NCBI RefSeq assembly: GCF_008369065.1
Contig: NZ_VDFC01000025.1
Coordinates: 63,808 to 97,967, forward strand
Source: Streptomyces apricus
Lineage (GTDB): Bacteria > Actinomycetota > Actinomycetes > Streptomycetales > Streptomycetaceae
DNA length: 34,160 nt
Direction of reading: 5' to 3'
In this document: positions 7,593 to 14,549 of the stretch, one piece after another
Position numbering within the stretch: the stretch's first letter is position 1
How the letters are laid out: every line of letters starts with the position of its first letter
Notes under the pieces: generated by a model
Databases searched by the model: none
What the model was told of the DNA's origin: nothing
The model's input: only the letters and a program-made list of their open reading frames with translations
Translations under genes and position numbers: made by a program

Positions 7593-8447
7593 ATGTCCAT
7601 CTGGACCGAGATCAGCCCCACCCCCTTCCGCGTCGAGTACGTCGACGCCGCCGGAGTCCCCACCCGCACCCTGCGCGCCGGTGACCCGACCGCCCAGGCC
7701 GTCGTCTTCCTGCACGGCACCAGCGGTCACCTGGAGGCCTTCGCGCGCAACATCACCGCGCACGCCGCCTACGACCTGCACGCCATCGACATGCTCGGCC
7801 ACGGCTACACCGGCAAGCCCGACAAGCCGTACGAGATCGCCGACTACGTCGCCCACCTGATCGACTACCTGGACGCCGTCGGGGTCGACAGCGTCCACAT
7901 CGTCGGCGAGTCCCTGGGCGGCTGGGTCGGCGCCCGCGCCGCCGTCGAGCACCCCGAGCGGGTGCGCAGCCTCCAGCTCCTGTGCTCCGGCGGCACCGTA
8001 GCCAACCCCGAGGTGATGGACCGCATCCGCACCAGCACCAAGGAGGCCGTCACGTCCGACGACATCGAGCTCACCCGCAAGCGGATGCGGCTGCTCATGG
8101 CCGACGACGCCTCCGCCACCGAGGAACTCGTGGAGGTCCGGCACGCGATCTACCACACGCCGGAGTTCGTCGCGGGCGTCGACAACCTCCTCTCCCTCCA
8201 GGACATGGAGCGCCGCCTGCGCAACCTGCTGCGCCCCGAGGACCTGGCGCGGATCACCCAGCCGACGCTGGTGGTGTGGGGACGCCAGAACCCGTTCGGC
8301 GACACCCCCGAGGCGACGGCGCTGCACGAGGGCATCCCCGGCTCGCGCCTGGAACTCTTCGAGAACTGCGGGCACTGGCCGCAGCACGAGCAGGCCGAGC
8401 TCTACAACCGCCTCAGCCTCGAATTCATCGGCAAGGCAGCCGGTTGA
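7593..8447 (+). CDS. Alpha/beta hydrolase, meta-cleavage-product hydrolase-like (second)
   Basis: 284 residues, starting 36 bp after the previous hydrolase. It has the HGTSG oxyanion segment, the elbow GESLGG with Ser107, and His261 in CGHWPQHE, which closely matches C-C hydrolases (GHWxQxE). At the usual catalytic Asp position (WGRxD) it has Asn233 (WGRQN); Asp237, four residues on, might substitute. The two neighbouring hydrolases are divergent in sequence, so they probably act on different intermediates or one modifies a side chain. The last base of its stop is the first base of the next gene's ATG. Confidence 0.85.
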   Translation: MSIWTEISPTPFRVEYVDAAGVPTRTLRAGDPTAQAVVFLHGTSGHLEAFARNITAHAAYDLHAIDMLGHGYTGKPDKPYEIADYVAHLIDYLDAVGVDSVHIVGESLGGWVGARAAVEHPERVRSLQLLCSGGTVANPEVMDRIRTSTKEAVTSDDIELTRKRMRLLMADDASATEELVEVRHAIYHTPEFVAGVDNLLSLQDMERRLRNLLRPEDLARITQPTLVVWGRQNPFGDTPEATALHEGIPGSRLELFENCGHWPQHEQAELYNRLSLEFIGKAAG

Positions 8448-9394
8448 TGCGGGCGGTCCGGTTCCACGCGTGGGGCGCCGCTCCGGTCCTCGACGAGGTG
8501 CCCGAGCCCGTCCGCGCGCCGGGAGAGGTCCTCGTCCAGGTCACGGCCGGTGGCGTCTCGCACCTCGACGCGACGGTCGCGTCCGGCGACTTCGAGCTCA
8601 AGCCCCCGCTTCCGTACGTCGGCGGTGTCGAGGGCGCGGGCACGGTCCTGGAGGCGGACGCCGACTCCGGTCTCACGCCCGGCACCCAGGTCGTGCTGCG
8701 CGGCGGCGGCCTGGGCCTGCTGCGTGACGGCACGTGGACCGAGCGGGTCAGCGTGAAGCGCAAGGCCGTCACTCCGCTCGACGCCCCGCTCGCCCCCGCG
8801 GTGGCGGCGAGCTTCTTCGTCCCCGCCACGACCGCGTACGTGGCGCTGCACGACATCGCCCGGATCGGCCAGGACGAGGACGTCGTGGTGGTCGGTGCCG
8901 CCGGCGCGGTCGGCGCGATGGTGGCGCAGCAGGCGCTGGCCACGGGTGCGCGGGTGACCGGCGTAGTCGGCCGGGAGGACCAGCTGGCGGACGTGCCGAA
9001 GGGGGTGGAGGCCCTGACGCTGGACGACGCGGAAGGTCTCGCCCGGGACCGGCCGGCCTCGCTGCTCGTCGACACGCTCGGCGGCGCGGGCCTGGTCGGC
9101 CGTAGCCGGTGGGTGCGGCGGGGCGGACGCGCCGTGGTCATCGGGTACGTGGCGGGTCCGCACGTCGAGCTCGACCTGCCGAGCTGGCTGCTCGACGAGG
9201 TGGCGCTGCTGCCGGTGAACATGATCCGCCAGGAACGCCGGGCCCACGAGGTCTCCGGCGACCTGGTCCGACGCCTCTCCGAGGGCGAACTGACGCTGGC
9301 GGTAGAGGAGTTCACCCTGACGGAGGCGCCCGCGGCGCTCGCCGCTCTGCGGGCTGGACGGGTGCGGGGGCGGGCGGTCCTGCTGCCCGGGTGA
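8447..9394 (+). CDS. MDR-family quinone oxidoreductase-like protein
   Basis: 315 residues; ATG 8447 overlaps the hydrolase stop (TGATG). It has a GroES-like N-terminal part (about 1-120: APGEVLVQVTAGGVSHLDA, 'PYVGGVEGAGTV') and a Rossmann domain with VVVGAAGAVGAM for NADPH. The Cys/His zinc ligands of alcohol dehydrogenases are missing, which places it with zinc-free quinone oxidoreductases and enoyl reductases. It could reduce a conjugated C=C or a quinone formed from a catechol in this pathway. It is the last gene before a 323-bp non-coding gap, so it probably ends the first transcription unit. Confidence 0.88.
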   Translation: MRAVRFHAWGAAPVLDEVPEPVRAPGEVLVQVTAGGVSHLDATVASGDFELKPPLPYVGGVEGAGTVLEADADSGLTPGTQVVLRGGGLGLLRDGTWTERVSVKRKAVTPLDAPLAPAVAASFFVPATTAYVALHDIARIGQDEDVVVVGAAGAVGAMVAQQALATGARVTGVVGREDQLADVPKGVEALTLDDAEGLARDRPASLLVDTLGGAGLVGRSRWVRRGGRAVVIGYVAGPHVELDLPSWLLDEVALLPVNMIRQERRAHEVSGDLVRRLSEGELTLAVEEFTLTEAPAALAALRAGRVRGRAVLLPG

Positions 9395-9435
9395 CGCCGC
9401 GGGGCTGCGCGGCCGTTGCGGGGTGCGGGCGCGTC

Positions 9436-9560
9436 GTGGCTGGTCGCGCAGTTCCCCGCGCCCCTAAAGACATGCGGCTTCGCCGCTGTGCCCCTGTCGG
9501 GGAGGTGCGGCCCGAAGGGCCATGCATCTCAGGGGCGCGGGGAACTGCGCGACCAGCCAC
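9436..9560. repeat. Long perfect inverted repeat (30-bp arms)
   Basis: Arms 9436-9465 and 9531-9560 are perfectly complementary over 30 bp, core GGTCGCGCAGTTCCCCGCGC. The 65-nt loop contains smaller hairpins (GCGGC/GCCGC and GGCCC/GGGCC). One arm sequence recurs at 27640-27665. To my knowledge this GCGCAGTTCCCCGCGCCCCT element is frequent between genes in Streptomyces genomes. It occupies most of the 323-bp gap after the MDR gene and may act as a terminator or be a non-autonomous repeat. Confidence 0.85.
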
Positions 9561-9627
9561 AGCGCACCCGCAACACGGACTCGCGCGCCTGCCCCGGGCC
9601 GAGCGCGCGGCCGGCGCTCCGGTCGCG

Positions 9628-9656
9628 GTCCGTTCACCGGAACAGGTTCATAGGCA
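9628..9656 (+). promoter_or_regulatory. Operator-like motif and possible -10 before the Rieske gene
   Basis: GTCCGTTCACCGGAACAGG (9628-9646) is followed by TTCA and then TAGGCA (9651-9656), a fair -10 candidate 62 bp before the Rieske ATG. The same layout (GTCC, TCACCGGAAC, then TAGGGA) stands before the reductase gene at 14490-14519. The core is a short inverted repeat GTTC-N4-GAAC. The position between the -35 and -10 places would suit repression. Confidence 0.55.
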
Positions 9657-9717
9657 GGCGTCACGCCGCACCGGATGCTCGTGCCGCACACCCACCGGAG
9701 CAGGAGGCCACGACGAG

Positions 9718-10965
9718 ATGACGACGAGCGAACGATCCCCCGCCGCACGGAAGACCGCAGCGAAGGAGCCCGTCAAGGCGCCCCGCGCATCCGCCGAGAA
9801 GATCGGCCGGCAGGACTGGTCGTCCTGGCCCCACTACGACAAGGCGGCGTCCGGTTTCCGCGGCTACTGGTACCCGGTCACCTGGGCGAGCCACATCACC
9901 GGCGACCCGAAGCCGTTCACGCTCTGCGGCGAGAAGATCACGCTGATCCGCGACAACGGCAAGGCGTACGCGCTGCACGACCGCTGCCCGCACCGCGGCG
10001 TCCCGCTGTCGGAGGGCAACCAGCAGTTCCCCGGCACCGTCAGCTGCCCGTATCACGGCTGGACCTTCGACCTGCCCACGGGCAGTCTGTCCGCGGTCAT
10101 CACCGACGGTCCCGGCTGCCGCCTCACGGGCAAGCTGGGCGTGCGCACGTACGCCGTCGAGGAGCGGCTCGGCATGGTCTGGGTGTACATGCCCCTCGCC
10201 GACGAGGAACCGCACCCCATCGACGAGCAGCTGCCCGAGGAGCTGGTGTCGAACGCCTTCGTGATGGGCGGCCGCTTCGATCCGCGGGGCGGCAACTGGC
10301 GCTTCGCCTGCGAGAACGGCTTCGACGAAGGGCACGCCAAGTACCTCCACCGCACGGCGCTGTGGCGGCTGTTCAAGCCGATGCCGACGTGGAACATCAC
10401 GCGGATCGTGCCGGAGGGCCGCTGGATCTACCGCGTCCAGGACGAGGTCTACTGGGAGGCCGACTTCCCGGGCGTGGGCCGCTGGACCAACAAGCGGTGG
10501 TGGATGAAGCAGCCGCCGGAGGGGACGTTCAACCTCGGCAACACCGGCGCGACCGACAAGGTCGACCCGGTGATCGAGTCCCAGGGCTTCCCCGGCTTCG
10601 CGTCCCTGTCGATGCCGGGCATGCTGCGGATCGCCTACCCCACCTTCATGCACTACGAGTTCTACGTACCGATCGACGACGACCACCACATGTACGTCGG
10701 CGTGATGGTCAACTTCAAGCAGGGCTGGGACACCCTCCGCTTCTACGGCAAGTACCTCGGCGCCATCCGCTGGCTGTTCCACGGCCAGTTCTCGGGCCAG
10801 GACGCCTGGATGGTCGACGTGACCGACGCGCCCCCGGAGAAGCTCTACCGCCCCGACGTCTCCCTGACCGCCTGGCGCAACCTCGGCGAGGAGGAGTACG
10901 CGAAGAAGCTCGCCGCCGCCGGCGTCACCGAACCCACCGCGGACACCACCGGAACGGAGGCCTGA
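9718..10965 (+). CDS. Rieske non-heme iron oxygenase, catalytic subunit (CarAa-like)
   Basis: 415 residues; ATG 9718 follows GGAGG at about 10 nt. The Rieske [2Fe-2S] motif is canonical: Cys90-X-His92-X17-Cys110-X2-His113. The catalytic domain has Asp203-X2-His206-X4-His211 (bridging Asp and two iron ligands), with Asp362 in GQDAW as probable third ligand. Landmarks GFRGYWYPV, NGFDEGH and YEFYVPIDDDHHMY recall the carbazole dioxygenase CarAa and related homo-oligomeric oxygenases that need no beta subunit. It would add O2 to an aromatic ring or demethylate/hydroxylate, with electrons from ferredoxin. A ferredoxin and its reductase are encoded at 14550-15882. The N-terminal 30 residues are a Lys/Ala-rich extension. 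A microprotein gene starts 2 bp after the stop. Confidence 0.93.
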   Translation: MTTSERSPAARKTAAKEPVKAPRASAEKIGRQDWSSWPHYDKAASGFRGYWYPVTWASHITGDPKPFTLCGEKITLIRDNGKAYALHDRCPHRGVPLSEGNQQFPGTVSCPYHGWTFDLPTGSLSAVITDGPGCRLTGKLGVRTYAVEERLGMVWVYMPLADEEPHPIDEQLPEELVSNAFVMGGRFDPRGGNWRFACENGFDEGHAKYLHRTALWRLFKPMPTWNITRIVPEGRWIYRVQDEVYWEADFPGVGRWTNKRWWMKQPPEGTFNLGNTGATDKVDPVIESQGFPGFASLSMPGMLRIAYPTFMHYEFYVPIDDDHHMYVGVMVNFKQGWDTLRFYGKYLGAIRWLFHGQFSGQDAWMVDVTDAPPEKLYRPDVSLTAWRNLGEEEYAKKLAAAGVTEPTADTTGTEA

Positions 10966-10967
10966 TC

Positions 10968-11084
10968 ATGGCCCGCACCCTGGTCAAGATCCTGCTCGGT
11001 GTCGCCGTCGCGGTGGCGCTGCCCCGGGCCAAGCAGTTGTTCGCGGAGAAGACGATGACCCAGGTCCACCGGGTCAACCAGTGA
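10968..11084 (+). CDS. 38-residue single-span membrane microprotein
   Basis: The ATG at 10968 begins 2 bp after the Rieske stop and has GGAGG upstream; its stop overlaps the next gene's GTG (GTGA). So it lies translationally coupled between two real genes with no free sequence, which argues for a true gene. It opens MARTLVKILLGVAVAVALP (one short hydrophobic helix, about residues 5-19) and ends in a basic/polar tail with RAKQLFAEK. No known family is recognised. By inference it may anchor or regulate the oxygenase, or assist the M20-like protein. Confidence 0.75.
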   Translation: MARTLVKILLGVAVAVALPRAKQLFAEKTMTQVHRVNQ

Positions 11085-12493
11085 GCGGCGACGCACCTCT
11101 CGACGGACCCGGCGAGCCCTCCGGACTCTCCGGGCTCTCCGGGCTCGACGACCGCCGTCGCACCTGGGTGACGGAGGCCTGGGGGCATGTCACCGACGAG
11201 CGGCTGCGCGAGCTGATCGTCGGCCTCGTCGGGATCGCCAGTCCGACCGGCGACGAGCGGCCCCTCGCCGAACACATCGCCGGGACCCTCGCATCGGTCG
11301 GACTGCGCGCGACCTGTCAGCCGCTCGACGCCCGCCAGGCGAACGCCTGGGCCCGCCTCGAAGGCGACGGCACCGGACCCGATCTGATGCTGTACGCGCC
11401 CATCGACACCCTGACCGTGGGCGACGAGAGCGAGGACGTGCCCTGGATCGGGCCGAAGCTGCGCGAGGACATGCGCCCCGAGGCCACCGTCTACGACGAC
11501 CTGGTGACCGGCCTCGGCGCCTCCAACCCCAAGGGCCACGCGGCCTGCGTGATGATGGCCGCCGAGGCGATCGCGCTGGCCGGAGTCCCGCTGACCGGCG
11601 ATCTGGTGGCCGCGTTCGGCGCCGGCGGCATGCCGACCAACGCCCGGCCGGGCAGCGACCGGCTCAACACCGGCCAGGGGGCGGGCTGTTCGTTCCTCCT
11701 CGAACAGGGCGTCCACACCGACTTCGCGGTCATCGCCAAACCCGGCTGGACCGTGTCGTGGGACGAGGTCGGCCTGGTGTGGTTCGAGGTGACGGTGCAC
11801 GGCACCCACACCTACGTGGGCTCGCGCCACCGGCTCCCGTACGACAACGCGATCAGCCGCGCCGGCGACGTCGTACGGTACCTGGAGGAGTGGTTCGCCG
11901 AATACGCGAAGCGGCACACCGGCGGCACGGTCGCGCCGCAGGGCATCGTGTCGTCGGTGCGGGGCGGCTGGCCGCGCATGGCAGCCGTGACCCCGGCGGC
12001 GTGCACGCTCCGCGTCGACCTGCGCATCGCCCCGGGGACGACGCCCATCCGGGCGAAGCGTGAATTCACCTCGGCCATCTCGGAGTTGAAGCGCTCGATG
12101 CCGGGGCTCGACGCCACGGTCGAGATGATCCTCGCCGTCCCGGGGACCACCACCAGCCGGGAGAGCTGGATCTTCCGCAGCGCGGTCGCCGGATGGGAGG
12201 CCCTCGAAGGGCGCCCGCACGAGGCCGCGAGCGGCAACAGTGGCGCGACCGACGCGAACATCCTGCGCGGGCGCGGCATCCCGACGGTGCGCGTCGGCAT
12301 GCCGAAGGTGGCCGAGGCGCCCTTCGACATCGACTTCGCCCGCGGCATGAACACCGTCTCCGTACGGGAGATGCAGAAACTGACCCGCCACCTGATCCGC
12401 ACGGCGGTCGACACCGTCACCCGTTCCCACGCGGAGTGCGTCTCCGCCACGGGGTCCGGGCCCGTCGTGGAGCCGGAAGGAGCAACGGCATGA
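11081..12493 (+). CDS. M20-peptidase-fold protein lacking canonical metal ligands
   Basis: 470 residues with the layout of the M20/ArgE/DapE/CPG2 family: catalytic domain, inserted dimerisation domain (about residues 240-350, beginning near VHGTHTYVG) and return to the catalytic fold. The metal motifs are altered. The GHxD motif reads A106-P107-I108-D109, the bridging Asp of the D-x-K-G motif is Asn149 (SNPKG), the Glu-Glu pair is replaced by an AGGMP stretch (181-185), and the C-terminal His region reads RGMNTVSV. Family members hydrolyse amides and peptides; one subgroup is catabolic, for example 5-nitroanthranilate aminohydrolase. Here two-zinc catalysis looks impossible. Flanking overlaps (GTGA at the start, ATGA at the stop) place it firmly in the oxygenase operon. 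The start has no strong ribosome binding site, consistent with coupling. Confidence 0.85.
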   Translation: MSGDAPLDGPGEPSGLSGLSGLDDRRRTWVTEAWGHVTDERLRELIVGLVGIASPTGDERPLAEHIAGTLASVGLRATCQPLDARQANAWARLEGDGTGPDLMLYAPIDTLTVGDESEDVPWIGPKLREDMRPEATVYDDLVTGLGASNPKGHAACVMMAAEAIALAGVPLTGDLVAAFGAGGMPTNARPGSDRLNTGQGAGCSFLLEQGVHTDFAVIAKPGWTVSWDEVGLVWFEVTVHGTHTYVGSRHRLPYDNAISRAGDVVRYLEEWFAEYAKRHTGGTVAPQGIVSSVRGGWPRMAAVTPAACTLRVDLRIAPGTTPIRAKREFTSAISELKRSMPGLDATVEMILAVPGTTTSRESWIFRSAVAGWEALEGRPHEAASGNSGATDANILRGRGIPTVRVGMPKVAEAPFDIDFARGMNTVSVREMQKLTRHLIRTAVDTVTRSHAECVSATGSGPVVEPEGATA

Positions 12494-13449
12494 GCGAGAT
12501 CGTGCTCGGCGTGGGGGCCTCCCACAGCACGCTGATGAACACGCACTGGGAGGAGACCCTCCACAAGGACCGGGCCGAACGCTTCCGTGACGCGCTGCGC
12601 GAGGCCCGCGACGAGCTGGCCCGGACCCGCCCCGACACCGTCGTCCTGATCGGCTCGAACCACTTCCGCGGGTTCTGGCTCGATCTGATCCCGCCGTTCA
12701 CGATCGGCGTCGGGGAGTGTGTCGCGAGCGGTGAGTCCGGGACCCCGAAGGGCCCGCAGCCGGTCGACGTGCCGCTCGCGCGGCACATCGCCGAGTCGCT
12801 GGTGGAGAGCGGGCGCTTCGACCCCGCGTTCTCCGCCCGGCTCCAGATCGACCACGGGCAGTCGCATGCCATCCAGTACCTGCTCGACGGGCTGGACGTG
12901 GAGATCGTGCCGCTGGTCGTGAACGTCTTCGCGCATCCGCTGCCGACCCTTCAGCGGTGCGAGGAGCTGGGACACGCCGTCCGCGAGGCCGTGCACTCCT
13001 TCCCCGGCGACCGGCGGGTCGCGGTGGTCGGCTCGGGCGGGCTCTCGCACCGGCTGCCCTGGCCGGACTGGCGCGAACCGCACGGTGACGACGAGGAGTT
13101 CATGGTCGGCGCCTGGCTAGACGGCCGCGCGAACTGGCAGAAGTACGACGCCCGCCGCCGCGAGATCATCCGGGCCGCCGAGGCCTCCCTCACCCCGGAG
13201 TTCGACGACGAGTTCCTCACCCTCCTCGAACGCGGCGAGGCACATCGCCTCACCACGTTCACGTCCGAGGAGCTGGAGAAGGCAGCGGGCAACGGCGCGC
13301 AGGAGCTCCGGACGTGGCTGCTGATGGCCGCCGCCCTGGAACACGCGCCCGCACGGCGTCTGGCGTACGAGCCGATGCCCGAGTGGCTCACCGGGATGGG
13401 CGTCGCGGTCATCGACCCGGCGGCCGTGGACGCGGGGCAGTCGACATGA
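12490..13449 (+). CDS. Class III extradiol ring-cleavage dioxygenase (MhpB/LigB-like)
   Basis: 319 residues, the size of MhpB (about 314), which it resembles along its length. Expected Fe(II) ligands are His12 (GASHS), His58 (GSNHF) and Glu272 (GNGAQELRTW). The acid-base residues are Asp121-His122 (DHG) and His187 (GSGGLSH), matching His115 and His179 of MhpB. C-terminal landmarks also match (PMPEW and TGMG). It should cleave a catechol-type ring next to the hydroxyls, as MhpB does with 2,3-dihydroxyphenylpropionate. The start overlaps the previous stop (ATGA), as does its stop with the next gene. Its product would feed the C-C hydrolases encoded upstream. The actual ring substrate is unknown. 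Confidence 0.93.
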   Translation: MSEIVLGVGASHSTLMNTHWEETLHKDRAERFRDALREARDELARTRPDTVVLIGSNHFRGFWLDLIPPFTIGVGECVASGESGTPKGPQPVDVPLARHIAESLVESGRFDPAFSARLQIDHGQSHAIQYLLDGLDVEIVPLVVNVFAHPLPTLQRCEELGHAVREAVHSFPGDRRVAVVGSGGLSHRLPWPDWREPHGDDEEFMVGAWLDGRANWQKYDARRREIIRAAEASLTPEFDDEFLTLLERGEAHRLTTFTSEELEKAAGNGAQELRTWLLMAAALEHAPARRLAYEPMPEWLTGMGVAVIDPAAVDAGQST

Positions 13450-14354
13450 AGGCGCCGGCCGACGTGGCGCCGGCCGGTCCGCGCCCCCTCGGCGTCCCGG
13501 CGCAGCAGGGGCTCATGGTCTCCGCGCACCCCGCCGCGCCGCGATCCGGGACGGTGCGGGCCAAGGCGGTCAGGGCCGATGCGGGCGGTGCGGAGGCAGG
13601 CGGTGCAGAGGCGGGTGGTACCGACCCCATGAACTCCGTTCTGGGGAAGGTCCGTCCGATCCTGGAGGCCTTCACCTCCGACGACGCCGCCCTCTCGCTC
13701 GCCGAGCTGGTACGCCGTTCGGGGGCGGCCAAGGCCACGGTGCACCGGCTGGCCCAGGAGCTGGTCACCTGGGGGCTGCTGGAGCGGGAGGGGTGCGACT
13801 ACCGGCTCGGACTGCGGCTGTTCGAGCTGGGGCAGCGGGTGCACCGTCAGCGCATCCTGCGCGAGGCCGTGCAGCCGTACATGGAGGATCTCCTCCTGAT
13901 CACCCGGGAGACCATCCACTTCGCCATCCACGACAGCCTGGACGTCGTCTACCTGGACAAGATCTTCCCGCACCGCGGGCTGAACGCCGAGTCCCGGGTG
14001 GCGGGCCGGCTGCCCCTGTACTGCACGGGCACCGGCAAGGCGATCCTCGCGTACTCGCCGCCGTCGCTCTTCGTCGACGTGGTCCGGGGCGGCCTCAAGC
14101 CGATCACCCGGCACACGGTGATCTCGCCGGGCCGCCTGCGCGCCCAGCTCGACCGGATCCGGGAGGAGGGCATCGTCCTGGAGTCCGAGGAGATCAGACT
14201 CGGTTACGCGAGCCTGGCCGTTCCGGTGTTCGCCGGAGACACGGCACCGGTGGGCGCGTTGTCCATCACGGCGCCCACCTACCGGATGGATGCGGCCGGA
14301 TACGCGACGGCCCTGCGGACGGCCGCGCTCGGCATCGGGCGCTCCCTGGCCTGA
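13446..14354 (+). CDS. IclR-family transcriptional regulator (second)
   Basis: 302 residues from ATG 13446, which overlaps the dioxygenase stop (ATGA). The family-homologous part starts at Met62 (13629), after a 61-residue low-complexity tail with GGAEA repeats, so the internal ATG is a possible alternative start. The HTH (LSLAELVRRSGAAKATVHRL) and effector domain (LPLYCTGTGKAILA, 'LESEEIRLGYASLAVPVFAG') are complete. Co-translation with the oxygenase operon suggests it controls it. The TCACCGGAAC motif found before the SDR, Rieske and reductase genes is a candidate binding site. Confidence 0.92.
   Translation: MKAPADVAPAGPRPLGVPAQQGLMVSAHPAAPRSGTVRAKAVRADAGGAEAGGAEAGGTDPMNSVLGKVRPILEAFTSDDAALSLAELVRRSGAAKATVHRLAQELVTWGLLEREGCDYRLGLRLFELGQRVHRQRILREAVQPYMEDLLLITRETIHFAIHDSLDVVYLDKIFPHRGLNAESRVAGRLPLYCTGTGKAILAYSPPSLFVDVVRGGLKPITRHTVISPGRLRAQLDRIREEGIVLESEEIRLGYASLAVPVFAGDTAPVGALSITAPTYRMDAAGYATALRTAALGIGRSLA
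13578..13622 (+). repeat. 15-bp tandem repeat near the 5' end of the second IclR gene
   Basis: Three 15-bp units like GAGGCGGGCGGTGCG (13578-13592, 13593-13607, 13608-13622) encode DAGGA, EAGGA and EAGGT. They precede the HTH domain and keep the frame. Confidence 0.75.
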
Positions 14355-14407
14355 GCGCTCCGCGGCCGCGCGGGTGAGGGGTACGGGACACGTAAGTACG
14401 CGCGCGA

Positions 14408-14433
14408 AGGGGTCCGCCGAACGGCGGGCCCCT
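14408..14433 (+). terminator. Hairpin terminator after the oxygenase operon
   Basis: AGGGGTCCGCC and GGCGGGCCCCT pair over 11 bp (one G-U) around a GAAC loop, 54 bp after the second IclR stop. There is no U-tract, as is common for Streptomyces terminators. Confidence 0.6.
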
Positions 14434-14489
14434 CGCCGCGTCGTGCGGCCCGTGAGTCGACCCGGTGAGCGCGGCCCGGTGAGGAGGCC

Positions 14490-14519
14490 GTCCTGCTCAC
14501 CGGAACGGCTCCGTAGGGA
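14490..14519 (+). promoter_or_regulatory. Operator-like motif and possible -10 before the reductase gene
   Basis: GTCCTGCTCACCGGAACGG (14490-14508) then TAGGGA (14514-14519), 31 bp before the reductase ATG. It parallels the element at 9628-9656. Both have TCACCGGAAC in the spacer before a TAGG-A box. Confidence 0.55.
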
Positions 14520-14549
14520 GAACCGCCGCCTCGTTCCTACGCTCGCACC

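Noticed and set aside
9718..13449. Assignment as a carbazole pathway
   Set aside because: The Rieske enzyme resembles CarAa and an extradiol enzyme is present, but the extradiol enzyme is MhpB-like with no CarBa subunit, and the M20-like protein has no place in that pathway.
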